Positions 49,049 through 56,784 of a stretch of DNA of 64,000 nucleotides are shown here, one piece after another. Numbering within the stretch: the stretch's first letter is position 1; every line of letters starts with the position of its first letter. Where the stretch lies: contig NZ_JAHRHK010000002.1 in assembly GCF_021246465.1 (NCBI RefSeq), positions 1 to 64,000 on the forward strand. The letters are read 5' to 3'. Below the pieces are notes generated by a model. It was not told the origin of the DNA, did no database searches, and saw only the letters and a program-made list of their open reading frames with translations. The translations under genes were made by a program, and so were the position numbers. The stretch is from Nocardioides sp. R-C-SC26. Lineage in GTDB: Bacteria; Actinomycetota; Actinomycetes; Propionibacteriales; Nocardioidaceae.

Positions 49049-49055
49049 GACAGAC

Positions 49056-49409
49056 CTACCGCGCCGCTCGCCGTCCGCCCGGCTGACGGGGCTCTCGCGG
49101 GGGCTTCGGCTGACGTGGTGGCGGGGCGGAGGTGATGCCGAGCGCCCGCGTGATCCGCGACAACAGCAGCAGCGCCAGGAAGAGGCAGGCGACGGCGCCG
49201 AGTCCGGCGAGCACGAGGAACAGCCAGGCCGCGCCCTTGCCGTCGCGTGCGGCGACGCCGAAGTCGATCGCGGAGTACACCAGGAACCCCCAGGCGACGA
49301 GCGCCGCGGTGCCCGCGAGAGCCAGGGGCAGCAGCGAGCGGAGGGCGGTGCTGGACGGCGCCTTCTCGGCTCGTCGCCCGCCTCCGCCGGTGCGCGGTGC
49401 CTGACTCAC
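49056..49409 (-). CDS. Two-span membrane protein, hypothetical
   Basis: 117 residues from GTG at 49409, which has GGGGAGA 9 nt upstream; the ATG at 49418 abuts that site. Two membrane spans are visible: SLLPLALAGTAALVAWGFLVYSAIDFG and GAAWLFLVLAGLGAVACLFLALLLL. The C-terminus is Pro/Arg-rich (APPPRQPKPPREPRQPGGRR). No family recognised. Its stop codon lies seven bases from the edge of the repeat cluster. Confidence 0.6.
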   Translation of the reverse strand: MSQAPRTGGGGRRAEKAPSSTALRSLLPLALAGTAALVAWGFLVYSAIDFGVAARDGKGAAWLFLVLAGLGAVACLFLALLLLSRITRALGITSAPPPRQPKPPREPRQPGGRRAAR

Positions 49410-49622
49410 GGCGCCCATTCTCCCCGACGAGGCAACCCGGGCTCCGACCCGGAGCCCACGCGAGCCCCGCGACGCCGCCGCGGTGCTCACCCGCAGGGGT
49501 GGGAAAGCCGGCCGTCGACGGGTCAGACGTCGTGTCCGAGCGTGTCGGGGAACCCTCGTCGGGATCGCCGGCAGACACGCTGATCCACCTCTTGCGTCTC
49601 TGCGGACCGAGGCGTACGGTTG

Positions 49623-49669
49623 CCACAACATCTAGTAGTTACAACGATGTAGTTATCCACATCTAGTCC
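49623..49669 (+). promoter_or_regulatory. Pair of predicted NrdR boxes over the nrdR promoter
   Basis: CCACAACATCTAGTAG (49623-49638) and TATCCACATCTAGTCC (49654-49669) both fit the NrdR-box pattern acaCwAtATaTwGtgt and share ACATCTAGT exactly 31 bp apart, three helical turns, as expected for tandem boxes bound by one NrdR oligomer. TTGCCA (49620-49625) and AACGAT (49643-49648), 17 bp apart, form a possible promoter within the boxes. The remaining upstream bases (49410-49622) hold nothing else recognised. Confidence 0.65.
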
Positions 49670-49755
49670 ACATCGGATCGGATCTGGTGCACATCGAGCG
49701 GGACTTTATCCACAGGTTCTGCGTAGTTGTCGACAACGTCGGAGAGGAGACCGCG

Positions 49756-50268
49756 GTGCACTGCCCCTACTGCCGCGGCGTGGACACCCGTGTCCTCGAC
49801 TCCCGGGTCGCCGACGACGGTTCCGCGATCCGACGCCGGCGCACCTGCTCGGCGTGCGAGCGCCGGTTCACCACGGTCGAGCAGGTCCAGCTGACCGTGC
49901 TCAAGCGCTCCGGTGCGACCGAGTCGTTCAACCGCGAGAAGGCCATCGGCGGCGTGCGGAAGGCCTGCAAGGGCCGCCCGGTCACCGAGGACCAGCTCGC
50001 ATGCCTGGGCCAGGAGGTGGAGGACGCCCTCCGTCTCTCCGGCGCGGCCGAACTGCCCGCCCACGAGGTCGGCCTGGCCATCCTCGGGCCGCTGCGCGCG
50101 CTCGACGAGGTCGCCTACCTGCGGTTCGCGAGCGTCTACCGCGCTTTCGAGTCCGCTGACGACTTCATCCAGGAGATCGCCGAGATGCACGCCGAGGCTG
50201 CGCCCGCGATCGACGACGACGTCTCGCCCCCGCGGGCAGACGCCCCCCAGCCGGTTCCCACCGGCTGA
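49756..50268 (+). CDS. nrdR: Transcriptional repressor NrdR
   Basis: 170 residues from GTG at 49756, 6 nt after GGAGAGGAGA; upstream in-frame ATG at 49687 is rejected because NrdR begins at the zinc ribbon. Cys residues 3, 6, 31 and 34 (CPYC, CSAC) form the zinc ribbon that binds DNA. The ATP-cone follows ([28 protein letters not shown]) and senses ATP/dATP. It represses ribonucleotide reductase genes. nrdJ lies downstream, and the predicted boxes lie in its own promoter, so autoregulation is likely. Confidence 0.95.
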   Translation: MHCPYCRGVDTRVLDSRVADDGSAIRRRRTCSACERRFTTVEQVQLTVLKRSGATESFNREKAIGGVRKACKGRPVTEDQLACLGQEVEDALRLSGAAELPAHEVGLAILGPLRALDEVAYLRFASVYRAFESADDFIQEIAEMHAEAAPAIDDDVSPPRADAPQPVPTG

Positions 50269-50276
50269 CCCCGATC

Positions 50277-50312
50277 CGCCCGGCAGGTAGTGGGGAAGCT
50301 GCCTGCCGGGCG
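50277..50312 (+). terminator. Terminator-like hairpin after nrdR
   Basis: CGCCCGGCAGG (50277-50287) pairs perfectly with CCTGCCGGGCG (50302-50312) around a 14-base loop. It begins 8 nt after the nrdR stop. The following 220 bases to nrdJ are C-rich with no other structure recognised, and no B12 riboswitch box was found there. Confidence 0.6.
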
Positions 50313-50538
50313 CACCATCTCCCCGTCTCTTCCTCGCGTTCCACCACGCTTCCCCGTGTTCGTCGCTCCCGCCCCGCCCCCACCCTGTGCGCACCTTCCC
50401 CGCGCCCGATCGGCCCCCGACATCCGGCTGTCCCCGAGCCGGTCGGTCCCGCTGCTGCGGGTACCGCAGGAATGTCGGTGGTCACCACCAGACTCATCAC
50501 CACGCCCACCACAGCACCACCTTTGAGGAGACGCGCTC

Positions 50539-53430
50539 ATGACCGAGACCGCCCGCGACGCCGCCGCTGGCCTGAGCATCGAGCAGGTGTTCAGCACCCC
50601 GGGTACGCACCCCTATGACGAGGTCACCTGGGAGCGTCGCGACGTCGTCCAGACCAACTGGAAGACCGGCGAGACCGTCTTCGAGCAGCGCGGCGTGGAG
50701 TTCCCGGCCTCCTGGTCGCTGAACGCCTCCACGATCGTCACCACGAAGTACTTCCGCGGCGCGGTGGGCACCGAGGCGCGCGAGTGGAGCCTGCGTCAGC
50801 TGATCGACCGGATCGTGAAGACCTACACCGCGGCGGGCATCGAGCACGGCTACTTCGCCACCGACGCCGACGCCGAGGTCTTCGAGCACGAGCTCACCTG
50901 GCTGCTGGTCAACCAGTACTTCTCCTTCAACAGCCCGGTCTGGTTCAACGTGGGCACCGCCTCGCCGCAGCAGGTCTCGGCCTGCTTCATCCTCAGCGTC
51001 GACGACTCGATGGACTCGATCCTCAACTGGTACAAGGAGGAGGGCTTCATCTTCAAGGGCGGTTCGGGCGCCGGCCTGAACATCTCGCGCATCCGCTCCT
51101 CCAAGGAGCTGCTCCGCTCCTCCGGTGGCACCGCCTCGGGCCCGGTCTCCTTCATGCGCGGTGCCGACGCCTCGGCGGGCACCATCAAGTCCGGCGGCGC
51201 CACCCGCCGCGCGGCGAAGATGGTCGTGCTCGACGTCGACCACCCCGACATCGAGGAGTTCATCGAGACCAAGATGCGCGAGGAGGAGAAGATCCGCGTC
51301 CTGCGCGACGCCGGCTTCGACATGGACCTCGGCGGCAAGGACATCACCTCGGTCCAGTACCAGAACGCCAACAACTCGGTGCGCGTCTCCGATGAGTTCA
51401 TGCGCGCGGTGGAGGACGGCACCGAGTTCGGCCTGCGGGCGCGCACCAACGGCGAGGTCATTGAGACCGTCGACGCCCGACAGCTCTTCCGCAAGATCTC
51501 CGAGGCGGCGTGGGCCTGCGCCGACCCGGGTCTGCAGTACGACGACACGATCAACGACTGGCACACCAACCCCGAGACCGGCCGCATCACCGCGTCCAAC
51601 CCGTGCTCGGAGTACATGTCGCTGGACAACTCCTCGTGCAACCTGGCCTCGCTGAACCTGCTGAAGTTCCTCAAGGACGACGACACCTTCGACGCTGTCC
51701 GGTTCGCCCAGGCCGTCGAGATCATCATCACCGCGATGGACATCTCCATCTGCTTCGCCGACTTCCCGACCGAGGCGATCGGCGTCACCACCCGTGACTA
51801 CCGCCAGCTCGGCATCGGCTTCGCCAACCTCGGCGCGCTGCTGATGGCGATGGGCCTGGGCTACGACTCCGAGGGCGGCCGCTCGATGGCCGCGGCCATC
51901 ACCTCGCTGATGACCGGCCAGTCCTACAAGCGCTCGGCCGAGCTCGCCGGCATCGTCGGCCCCTATGCCGGCTACGCCCGCAACGCCGAGGCCCACCAGC
52001 GCGTGATGCGCAAGCACCAGGCCGCCAACGACGACGTCCGCACCCTGGCGATCGCCGACGGCGCGGTGCACAAGGCCGCGACCGAGGCGTGGGCCCAGGT
52101 CGTCGCGCTCGGCAAGGTCAACGGCTTCCGCAACGCCCAGGCCTCGGTGCTCGCGCCGACCGGCACCATCGGCTTCATGATGGACTGCGACACCACCGGC
52201 ATCGAGCCGGACTTCTCGCTGGTCAAGTTCAAGAAGCTGGTCGGCGGCGGCTCCCTGCAGATCGTCAACCAGACCATTCCGCGGGCGCTGAAGAAGCTGG
52301 GCTACCAGCCCGAGCAGATCGAGGCGATCGTCGACTACATCGGCGAGCACGGCCACGTCATCGACGCCCCGGGCCTGCGCACCGAGCACTACGAGATCTT
52401 CGACACCGCGATGGGCGCGCGCTCGCTCAAGCCGATGGGCCACGTGCGGATGATGGCGGCCTGCCAGCCGTTCCTCTCCGGCGCGATCTCCAAGACGGTG
52501 AACCTGCCGGAGTCGGCCTCGGTCGAGGAGATCGAGGACGTCTACCTCCAGTCGTGGAAGCTCGGCCTCAAGGCCACTGCGGTCTACCGCGACAACTGCA
52601 AGGTGGGTCAGCCGCTGGCCGACGGTGGCGGCAAGGCCAAGAAGGACGCCGCCGACGCCGAGGCCGCCGTGGCCGAGGCCGCGGAGACCAAGGTGGTGGA
52701 GAAGGTCGTCTACGCCCCGACCCGCAAGCGCCTGCCGAAGTCGCGCGACTCCCGCACGACGTCCTTCACCGTGGGTGGGGCCGAGGGCTACATGACCTCG
52801 GGTGCCCACGATGACGGCGAGCTCGGCGAGGTCTTCCTCAAGCTGGGCAAGCAGGGCTCGACCCTGGCTGGCGTGATGGACGCCTTCTCGATCGCCGTCT
52901 CGATCGGTCTGCAGTACGGCGTCCCGCTGGAGACCTACGTCTCGAAGTTCACCAACCTGCGCTTCGAGCCGGCCGGTCTCACCGACGACCCCGACGTCCG
53001 GATGGCGCAGTCGCTGATGGACTACGTGTTCCGTCGTCTGGCGCTGGACTACCTGGACTTCGACGCCCGCTCGATGCTCGGCATCTACTCGGCCGAGGAG
53101 CGCCAGCGCCACCTCGAGACCGGCTCCTACGAGCTGCTCGCCGAGGAGACCGGTAACGCCGCCGAGCTGTTGGAGGACGCTCCTCGCGCCCCCCAGGCCT
53201 CGGTCGTCGAGCTTGTCGAGACCCCGGTGGTCGAGACGTCGTCGGTGGTCGAGCCTGTCGAGACCCCCAAGGCGGAGACCCACGAGGCCAAGACCTCTGC
53301 CGAGCTCCTGGAGAAGATCACCGGCACCGCCGTCGACTCCCCGCTCTGCATGACCTGCGGCACCAAGATGCGACCCGCCGGCTCCTGCTACGTCTGCGAG
53401 GGCTGCGGCTCCACCAGCGGCTGCAGCTGA
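50539..53430 (+). CDS. nrdJ: Adenosylcobalamin-dependent (class II) ribonucleotide reductase
   Basis: 963 residues, GAGGAG 8 nt before ATG. Class II enzymes reduce ribonucleotides using B12. Motifs: QYFSFNSPVWFNVG, NPCSEYMSLDNSSCNLASLNLLKFL (Cys/Asn/Glu active site), APTGTIGFMMDCDTTGIEPDFSLVKFKKLVGGG, and a C-terminal zinc-finger like CMTCGTKMRPAGSCYVCEGCGST used in re-reduction. Between about residues 888 and 911 the chain has VVELVETP and VVEPVETP, encoded by two copies of the dispersed repeat, so this linker looks acquired. It is next to nrdR; no nrdAB or nrdEF genes are nearby. Confidence 0.97.
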   Translation: MTETARDAAAGLSIEQVFSTPGTHPYDEVTWERRDVVQTNWKTGETVFEQRGVEFPASWSLNASTIVTTKYFRGAVGTEAREWSLRQLIDRIVKTYTAAGIEHGYFATDADAEVFEHELTWLLVNQYFSFNSPVWFNVGTASPQQVSACFILSVDDSMDSILNWYKEEGFIFKGGSGAGLNISRIRSSKELLRSSGGTASGPVSFMRGADASAGTIKSGGATRRAAKMVVLDVDHPDIEEFIETKMREEEKIRVLRDAGFDMDLGGKDITSVQYQNANNSVRVSDEFMRAVEDGTEFGLRARTNGEVIETVDARQLFRKISEAAWACADPGLQYDDTINDWHTNPETGRITASNPCSEYMSLDNSSCNLASLNLLKFLKDDDTFDAVRFAQAVEIIITAMDISICFADFPTEAIGVTTRDYRQLGIGFANLGALLMAMGLGYDSEGGRSMAAAITSLMTGQSYKRSAELAGIVGPYAGYARNAEAHQRVMRKHQAANDDVRTLAIADGAVHKAATEAWAQVVALGKVNGFRNAQASVLAPTGTIGFMMDCDTTGIEPDFSLVKFKKLVGGGSLQIVNQTIPRALKKLGYQPEQIEAIVDYIGEHGHVIDAPGLRTEHYEIFDTAMGARSLKPMGHVRMMAACQPFLSGAISKTVNLPESASVEEIEDVYLQSWKLGLKATAVYRDNCKVGQPLADGGGKAKKDAADAEAAVAEAAETKVVEKVVYAPTRKRLPKSRDSRTTSFTVGGAEGYMTSGAHDDGELGEVFLKLGKQGSTLAGVMDAFSIAVSIGLQYGVPLETYVSKFTNLRFEPAGLTDDPDVRMAQSLMDYVFRRLALDYLDFDARSMLGIYSAEERQRHLETGSYELLAEETGNAAELLEDAPRAPQASVVELVETPVVETSSVVEPVETPKAETHEAKTSAELLEKITGTAVDSPLCMTCGTKMRPAGSCYVCEGCGSTSGCS
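53202..53268 (+). repeat. Dispersed repeat copies inside nrdJ
   Basis: GTCGTCGAGCTTGTCGAGAC (from 53203) and GTGGTCGAGCCTGTCGAGAC (from 53245) match the half-repeat 'GTGGTCGAGCCTGTCGAGACC' scattered between genes. Here they are read in frame as VVELVETP and VVEPVETP in the linker before the zinc finger. Confidence 0.75.
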
Positions 53431-53448
53431 CCTGAGGCAGCGTCATCC

Positions 53449-53482
53449 GAGCCCGGGCGAGGTACTCACCTCGCCCGGGCTC
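53449..53482 (+). terminator. Terminator hairpin after nrdJ
   Basis: A perfect 15-bp stem, GAGCCCGGGCGAGGT with ACCTCGCCCGGGCTC, closing the four-base loop ACTC, 19 bases after the nrdJ stop. No T tract follows. Confidence 0.8.
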
Positions 53483-53821
53483 GCTGCAATTCGGTGACAT
53501 GTCTCTCCAGCGGCTGGCCTCGGGATCGCGTGTGCGCTGAGGTGCGTCACTTCGCCCACAAAGACGCACGTATGAGCGACAGCAGCAAATGTCCGACGAG
53601 TGGCCCATCGAGCCGTCGATGCGGCCTTGGCCGCGACCAGGCCGCGCTTGGTCCGCCTCGTATGGCCAAGGTGCAGGAGCGAATCGGAAACCGATTCCCG
53701 TCTCCACGGACGGACGCGCCGCTTGCCGACGCTCCAAAATCACGGCGCTCAATCGGAGTCGCGCGGTAGCGCCGGCGGCTGTCTTGGCAGGCCGTTGATC
53801 CCCACCCGAGCGCGCATTCAC
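53483..53821. other. Gene-free stretch at the island edge
   Basis: I see no convincing gene, tRNA or structured element here. Short open frames exist on both strands but none has a ribosome binding site with recognisable product. Composition already resembles the island. It could hold decayed sequence from the integration junction. Confidence 0.4.
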
Positions 53822-54940
53822 CTACCACGCCGAGCGTGTGAACGTCCCGCGGAGGTCCACGCACAACTTGTTGCCCCACTTGTAGTCGAGCAGCCTCATG
53901 CGATGCATCTGATGTACTGCAACACCGGGCGACACTCCGACCTCGCGAGCGATTCGCTCGATGGCACGGTCGGAGGTATGACCTTGGAATTGCTCCATTC
54001 CGCCCTGGCCGAAGAGGGTGTCCTTGGCGAAGAGATTCGCGTTCTTCTCCGCCACGCTGTTCCTTTGCTTCTCCGACTTGAAGTCGAAGTGCATCTCTCC
54101 TCGTGGATCGTTGAGTACATGGCCGAGTTCGTGAAAGAGGGTCCAAACGATGAAGCCGTCCTTGCCCCATCGGCCCGTTTGCTGAATGACGGGGACCTTC
54201 TTGTCGATCCATCTGGTCATCCCGAGTAGTGGGAACTTGGCCGGAGGCTCGACCATCATGAAGACGACACCGACTCGGGCGAGCATCTCTGCCAAGTCAT
54301 TCAAGAGGTCTGCGTCAGACAATGCCGCACGTGCGCGAAGGTCGGGCAAGATGCGTTGCAGCTCGGCGGGGTCATAGTTGAAGCGCCGGCCTGCCTCGAA
54401 GCCTTCGGCTTGCTCGCCCGCGCGCAACCAAGTTGAAAGCAGCGTTGGCTCAATGGGGACATTCGCTCCTTGCTTGAGTGCGGCTAGTGCGTAGTCGCCT
54501 TGGCTCGCGGTCTCGTTGAGCAACTCGTATGCGCTCCATGTTCCGCAGCGATGAAACGCTAGAAAGTCGGAAACCAACTGACCGGGAGTTGTCTTGGTCG
54601 CCTTCGTGGCGCCGATCTTGCGGAGGTACTTGGCGGCTTCCGGATCGATCTGGTCCGCGTACTTCGCGAGTTCCTGTTCCTCGGCGATTCGGGTCTGGTC
54701 CGCTTTGTACAAAGCCTCGTATCGCAGCCACGCGTCTGCCGGTATCCCGACGACTCGTTCGAGTCGCATGGCGGTGTCGGGGGTGATTGGCGCACGTGCG
54801 TTGATGATTTCGTTGACCTGCTTGCGGCTGCAGCCGAGCATGTCGGCCACGCGTTGCTGGGAAAGGTCGTACTCGTCGATCCACTCCTCGAGGTACGCGC
54901 CAGGAGCGACTGCGTAGTTGGTGTTCGTCATGGTGTTCAC
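53822..54940 (-). CDS. HigA-type antitoxin fused to an ImmA/IrrE metallopeptidase
   Basis: 372 residues. Residues 1-75 are a HigA-like XRE helix-turn-helix (PGAYLEEWIDEYDLSQQRVADMLGCSRKQVNEIINARAPIT). The rest is a COG2856 ImmA/IrrE domain with the zinc motif H270-E271-L-G-H274 in WTLFHELGHVLNDPRGEMHFDF and a downstream acidic ligand region EKNANLFA. In related systems the protease domain cleaves a repressor or antitoxin in response to damage or phage. The gene follows the HigB-like toxin by 41 nt on the same strand, so the pair is a type II toxin-antitoxin module in toxin-first order. Codon use is less GC-rich than the core genes. Confidence 0.85.
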   Translation of the reverse strand: MNTMTNTNYAVAPGAYLEEWIDEYDLSQQRVADMLGCSRKQVNEIINARAPITPDTAMRLERVVGIPADAWLRYEALYKADQTRIAEEQELAKYADQIDPEAAKYLRKIGATKATKTTPGQLVSDFLAFHRCGTWSAYELLNETASQGDYALAALKQGANVPIEPTLLSTWLRAGEQAEGFEAGRRFNYDPAELQRILPDLRARAALSDADLLNDLAEMLARVGVVFMMVEPPAKFPLLGMTRWIDKKVPVIQQTGRWGKDGFIVWTLFHELGHVLNDPRGEMHFDFKSEKQRNSVAEKNANLFAKDTLFGQGGMEQFQGHTSDRAIERIAREVGVSPGVAVHQMHRMRLLDYKWGNKLCVDLRGTFTRSAW

Positions 54941-54981
54941 TCCTTTCGGCTCTTCCTGTGCCAGTGGCGTGTGCCGATGGG

Positions 54982-55299
54982 TCAGTGGTAGTCGGTGATC
55001 TCAGTGACGGTTACTACGTGTGCTTCCCATGTCTCCCCGTCTCCTTCGGGGCGGAAGATCAGCCGGAAGTTGTCACTCACCTTCCCTGCCCAGTGCCCCG
55101 GGCGGTCAGCCTTCAACTCGTGCCACTTGCCAAGCGGGTCGATCGTTGGAAGGTCCCCCACGGTGCTTGCTGTCTCCAGCGCCTTGATTCGGAGCGGAAG
55201 CTTCTTCGCGACATCTGCCCGCTTGCGCCGCATCCAGGCGTCGTCGGTGCACAACCGCTCTAGCTTCGGGTCGTCATACTCGACTCGCACAGTTGTCAC
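54982..55299 (-). CDS. HigB-like (RelE superfamily) toxin
   Basis: 105 residues, GTG start at 55299. The core is KLERLCTDDAWMRRKRADVAKKLPLRIKALETASTVGDLP followed by GKWHELKADRPGHWAGKVSDNFRLIFRPEGDG, the HigB/plasmid-killer pattern of the RelE fold, in which basic residues near the end (here KVSDNFRLIF) bind and cut mRNA on the ribosome. Length is normal. It is upstream of the HTH-ImmA antitoxin on the same transcript. A near-palindrome at 55309-55334 may be the operator. Confidence 0.85.
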   Translation of the reverse strand: MTTVRVEYDDPKLERLCTDDAWMRRKRADVAKKLPLRIKALETASTVGDLPTIDPLGKWHELKADRPGHWAGKVSDNFRLIFRPEGDGETWEAHVVTVTEITDYH

Positions 55300-55308
55300 C
55301 GATCTCGT

Positions 55309-55334
55309 TACACACTACAACATGTCTGGGTGTA
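55309..55334 (-). promoter_or_regulatory. Possible operator of the toxin-antitoxin operon
   Basis: TACAC (55309-55313) and GTGTA (55330-55334) flank the palindrome ACATGT (55320-55325), with the centres one base apart. It lies ten bases upstream of the toxin start, where autorepressors of HigBA operons bind. Confidence 0.4.
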
Positions 55335-55480
55335 TCATTCCCGAAAGAACAGGTTGGGGGCAGATGCGACGCGCGTCATACCGACGATCGCCGTGATGCA
55401 GAGACGAGTCAGTTCAAACAGAGGCTCGTCCCTGAAGCATGGGCAGCGCGTGGCTCGGATCCAGCGACCGGCCGGTCAGC

Positions 55481-55520
55481 AACAAGAAACAAAGAAGCGA
55501 CCCCGCTCCAACGAGGTCGC
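55481..55520 (-). terminator. Intrinsic terminator reading on the minus strand
   Basis: On the minus strand GCGACCTCG pairs with CGGGGTCGC (one T-G pair) around a six-base loop and is followed by TTCTTTGTTTCTTGTT. This is one of the few T-rich terminators in the window. It lies upstream of the toxin gene on the same strand with no minus-strand gene before it, so it may insulate the operon or end an antisense RNA that starts near the DUF2188 gene. Confidence 0.55.
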
Positions 55521-55655
55521 CTCTTCATATCCGAGGTCAAGGACCGTCGGTCTGCATAGTTTGGGAACCAGCAGACCAAGAGCCTAACGGAGACCCCTGC
55601 CCGGCGGGAAGACGCCGGGCGCTCCTCCTCGGATGAACAGTTCGAGGAGAAGATC
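55521..55655 (+). promoter_or_regulatory. 5' region of the DUF2188/TIR cassette with two hairpins
   Basis: TAGTTT (55557-55562) is a possible -10 element. A hairpin GCCCGGCG / CGCCGGGC (55599-55606, 55613-55620, loop GGAAGA) is followed by a second, CTCCTCG / CGAGGAG (55625-55631, 55643-55649). The second buries the GAGGAG ribosome binding site of the DUF2188 gene, suggesting control of translation. Confidence 0.55.
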
Positions 55656-55901
55656 ATGAGCGGCAACAACAACCGGCATGTGGTGCCAGGCAAGAACGGC
55701 GGCTGGGACGTCAAGAAGCCCGGCTCCAGCAAGGCCAGCGCCCACACCTCCACCCAGAAGCAGGCGCAGGACCGCGCCCGCGAGATCGTCCGCAACGCCG
55801 GCGGCGGCGAGGTGAGGATTCACGGCCGCGACGGCAGGATCCGCGACTCCGACACCATCGCGCCGGGTAACGACCCGAACCCGCCGCGCGACAAGAAGTG
55901 A
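55656..55901 (+). CDS. DUF2188 small protein
   Basis: 81 residues; GAGGAG 6 nt before ATG. NRHVVPGKNGGWDVKKPGSSKASAHTSTQ and AREIVRNAGGGEVRIHGRDGRIRDSDTIAPGNDP are the full DUF2188 pattern, a compact basic domain of unknown function that recalls double-stranded RNA or DNA-binding mini-domains by its charge. It lies 7 bp before the DUF1883-TIR gene, on one likely transcript. Confidence 0.9.
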   Translation: MSGNNNRHVVPGKNGGWDVKKPGSSKASAHTSTQKQAQDRAREIVRNAGGGEVRIHGRDGRIRDSDTIAPGNDPNPPRDKK

Positions 55902-55908
55902 GGCAACC

Positions 55909-56700
55909 ATGCAGCACCTCTACTTCGACCTGAAGCAGCAGAAGAAGGGCGCCACTGCAGTCGTCACGCTCGACAAGCAGGCCAACGTTCGCCTGATGAC
56001 GGCTTCCAACTACAGGTCTTTCAAGTCCGGCCGCCGCTACTCCTACCAAGGGGGAAAGGCGACCCAGTCGCCCGCCAGGCTCGCCATCCCAAGCAGTGGG
56101 CACTGGTTTGTCGTGGTGGACTTGGGCGGTCTCGCAGGCCGTGTGCGCGCGAGCGTCGCAGTTCAGCCTCCGCCGCCCGGCATGCTTCCGGCGCTGCGGC
56201 AGGAGAACCGCCTCAGGGACGTGCAGGTCCGCGAGCCGGTCGAGCCCGAGGGCGACGTGCTGGGTGGTCAGACCTGGGATGTGTTCATCTCCCACGCGAG
56301 CGAGGACAAGGAGGCGGTGGCCATCCCGCTACGCAACGCTCTCGCTGAGCTGGGCGTGACGGTGTGGTTGGACAAGACCGAGCTTCGCCTCGGTGACAGT
56401 CTGCGGCGCAAGATCGACGAAGGCATCCGCGCGAGTCGCTTCGGCATCGTCGTGCTCTCGGAGACGTTTTTCGCCAAGGGCTGGACCAACCACGAACTCG
56501 ACGGACTCGTCACCCGCAACGTCGCTGGTGAGCAGTCCCTCCTGCCGATCTGGCACGCCCTCTCCGCCGACCAAGTACGAGCGCACAGCCCGTCTCTGGC
56601 CGACAAGGTGGCGCTGAGCACGGCGGAAACGTCGATCGACGAGGTGGCCAAGCAGATCGCCGCGGTCGTCAAGGGCGAGTCCGACGCGGAGGTCGCGTAG
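55909..56700 (+). CDS. DUF1883-TIR domain protein
   Basis: 263 residues with two domains. Residues 1-88 are DUF1883 (YFDLKQQKKGATAVVTLDKQANVRLM ... GRRYSYQGGKATQSPARLAIPSSGHWFVVVDLGGLAGRV). Residues about 122-255 are a TIR domain: DVFISHASEDKEAVAIPLRNALAELG, VWLDKTELRLGDSLRRKIDEGI, and GWTNHELDGLV, in which E196 occupies the place of the catalytic NADase glutamate. No signal peptide or membrane span. TIR proteins of bacteria degrade NAD+ or make cyclic-ADP-ribose signals after phage detection. The DUF1883 part would be the sensor or ligand-binding part; this is inference. A hairpin terminator follows. Confidence 0.88.
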   Translation: MQHLYFDLKQQKKGATAVVTLDKQANVRLMTASNYRSFKSGRRYSYQGGKATQSPARLAIPSSGHWFVVVDLGGLAGRVRASVAVQPPPPGMLPALRQENRLRDVQVREPVEPEGDVLGGQTWDVFISHASEDKEAVAIPLRNALAELGVTVWLDKTELRLGDSLRRKIDEGIRASRFGIVVLSETFFAKGWTNHELDGLVTRNVAGEQSLLPIWHALSADQVRAHSPSLADKVALSTAETSIDEVAKQIAAVVKGESDAEVA

Positions 56701-56718
56701 CGGCTGAACGAAGTCACA

Positions 56719-56755
56719 GCGTCGACCCTGAGGAATCTCTCCGCAGGGTCGACGC
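56719..56755 (+). terminator. Terminator hairpin after the TIR gene
   Basis: GCGTCGACCCTG (56719-56730) pairs perfectly with CAGGGTCGACGC (56744-56755) around 13 bases, starting 18 bases after the stop codon. Confidence 0.75.
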
Positions 56756-56784
56756 CCCGCGTCAGATCGTCGCCTCCCACCGGT

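Noticed and set aside
50269-50538. B12 riboswitch before nrdJ
   Set aside because: No B12-box-like sequence or multi-stem pattern seen in the C-rich gap; only a simple hairpin after nrdR.
53494-53769. Short plus-strand frame at the island edge
   Set aside because: No ribosome binding site, no recognisable domain, Arg/Ser/Pro-rich composition typical of chance frames.
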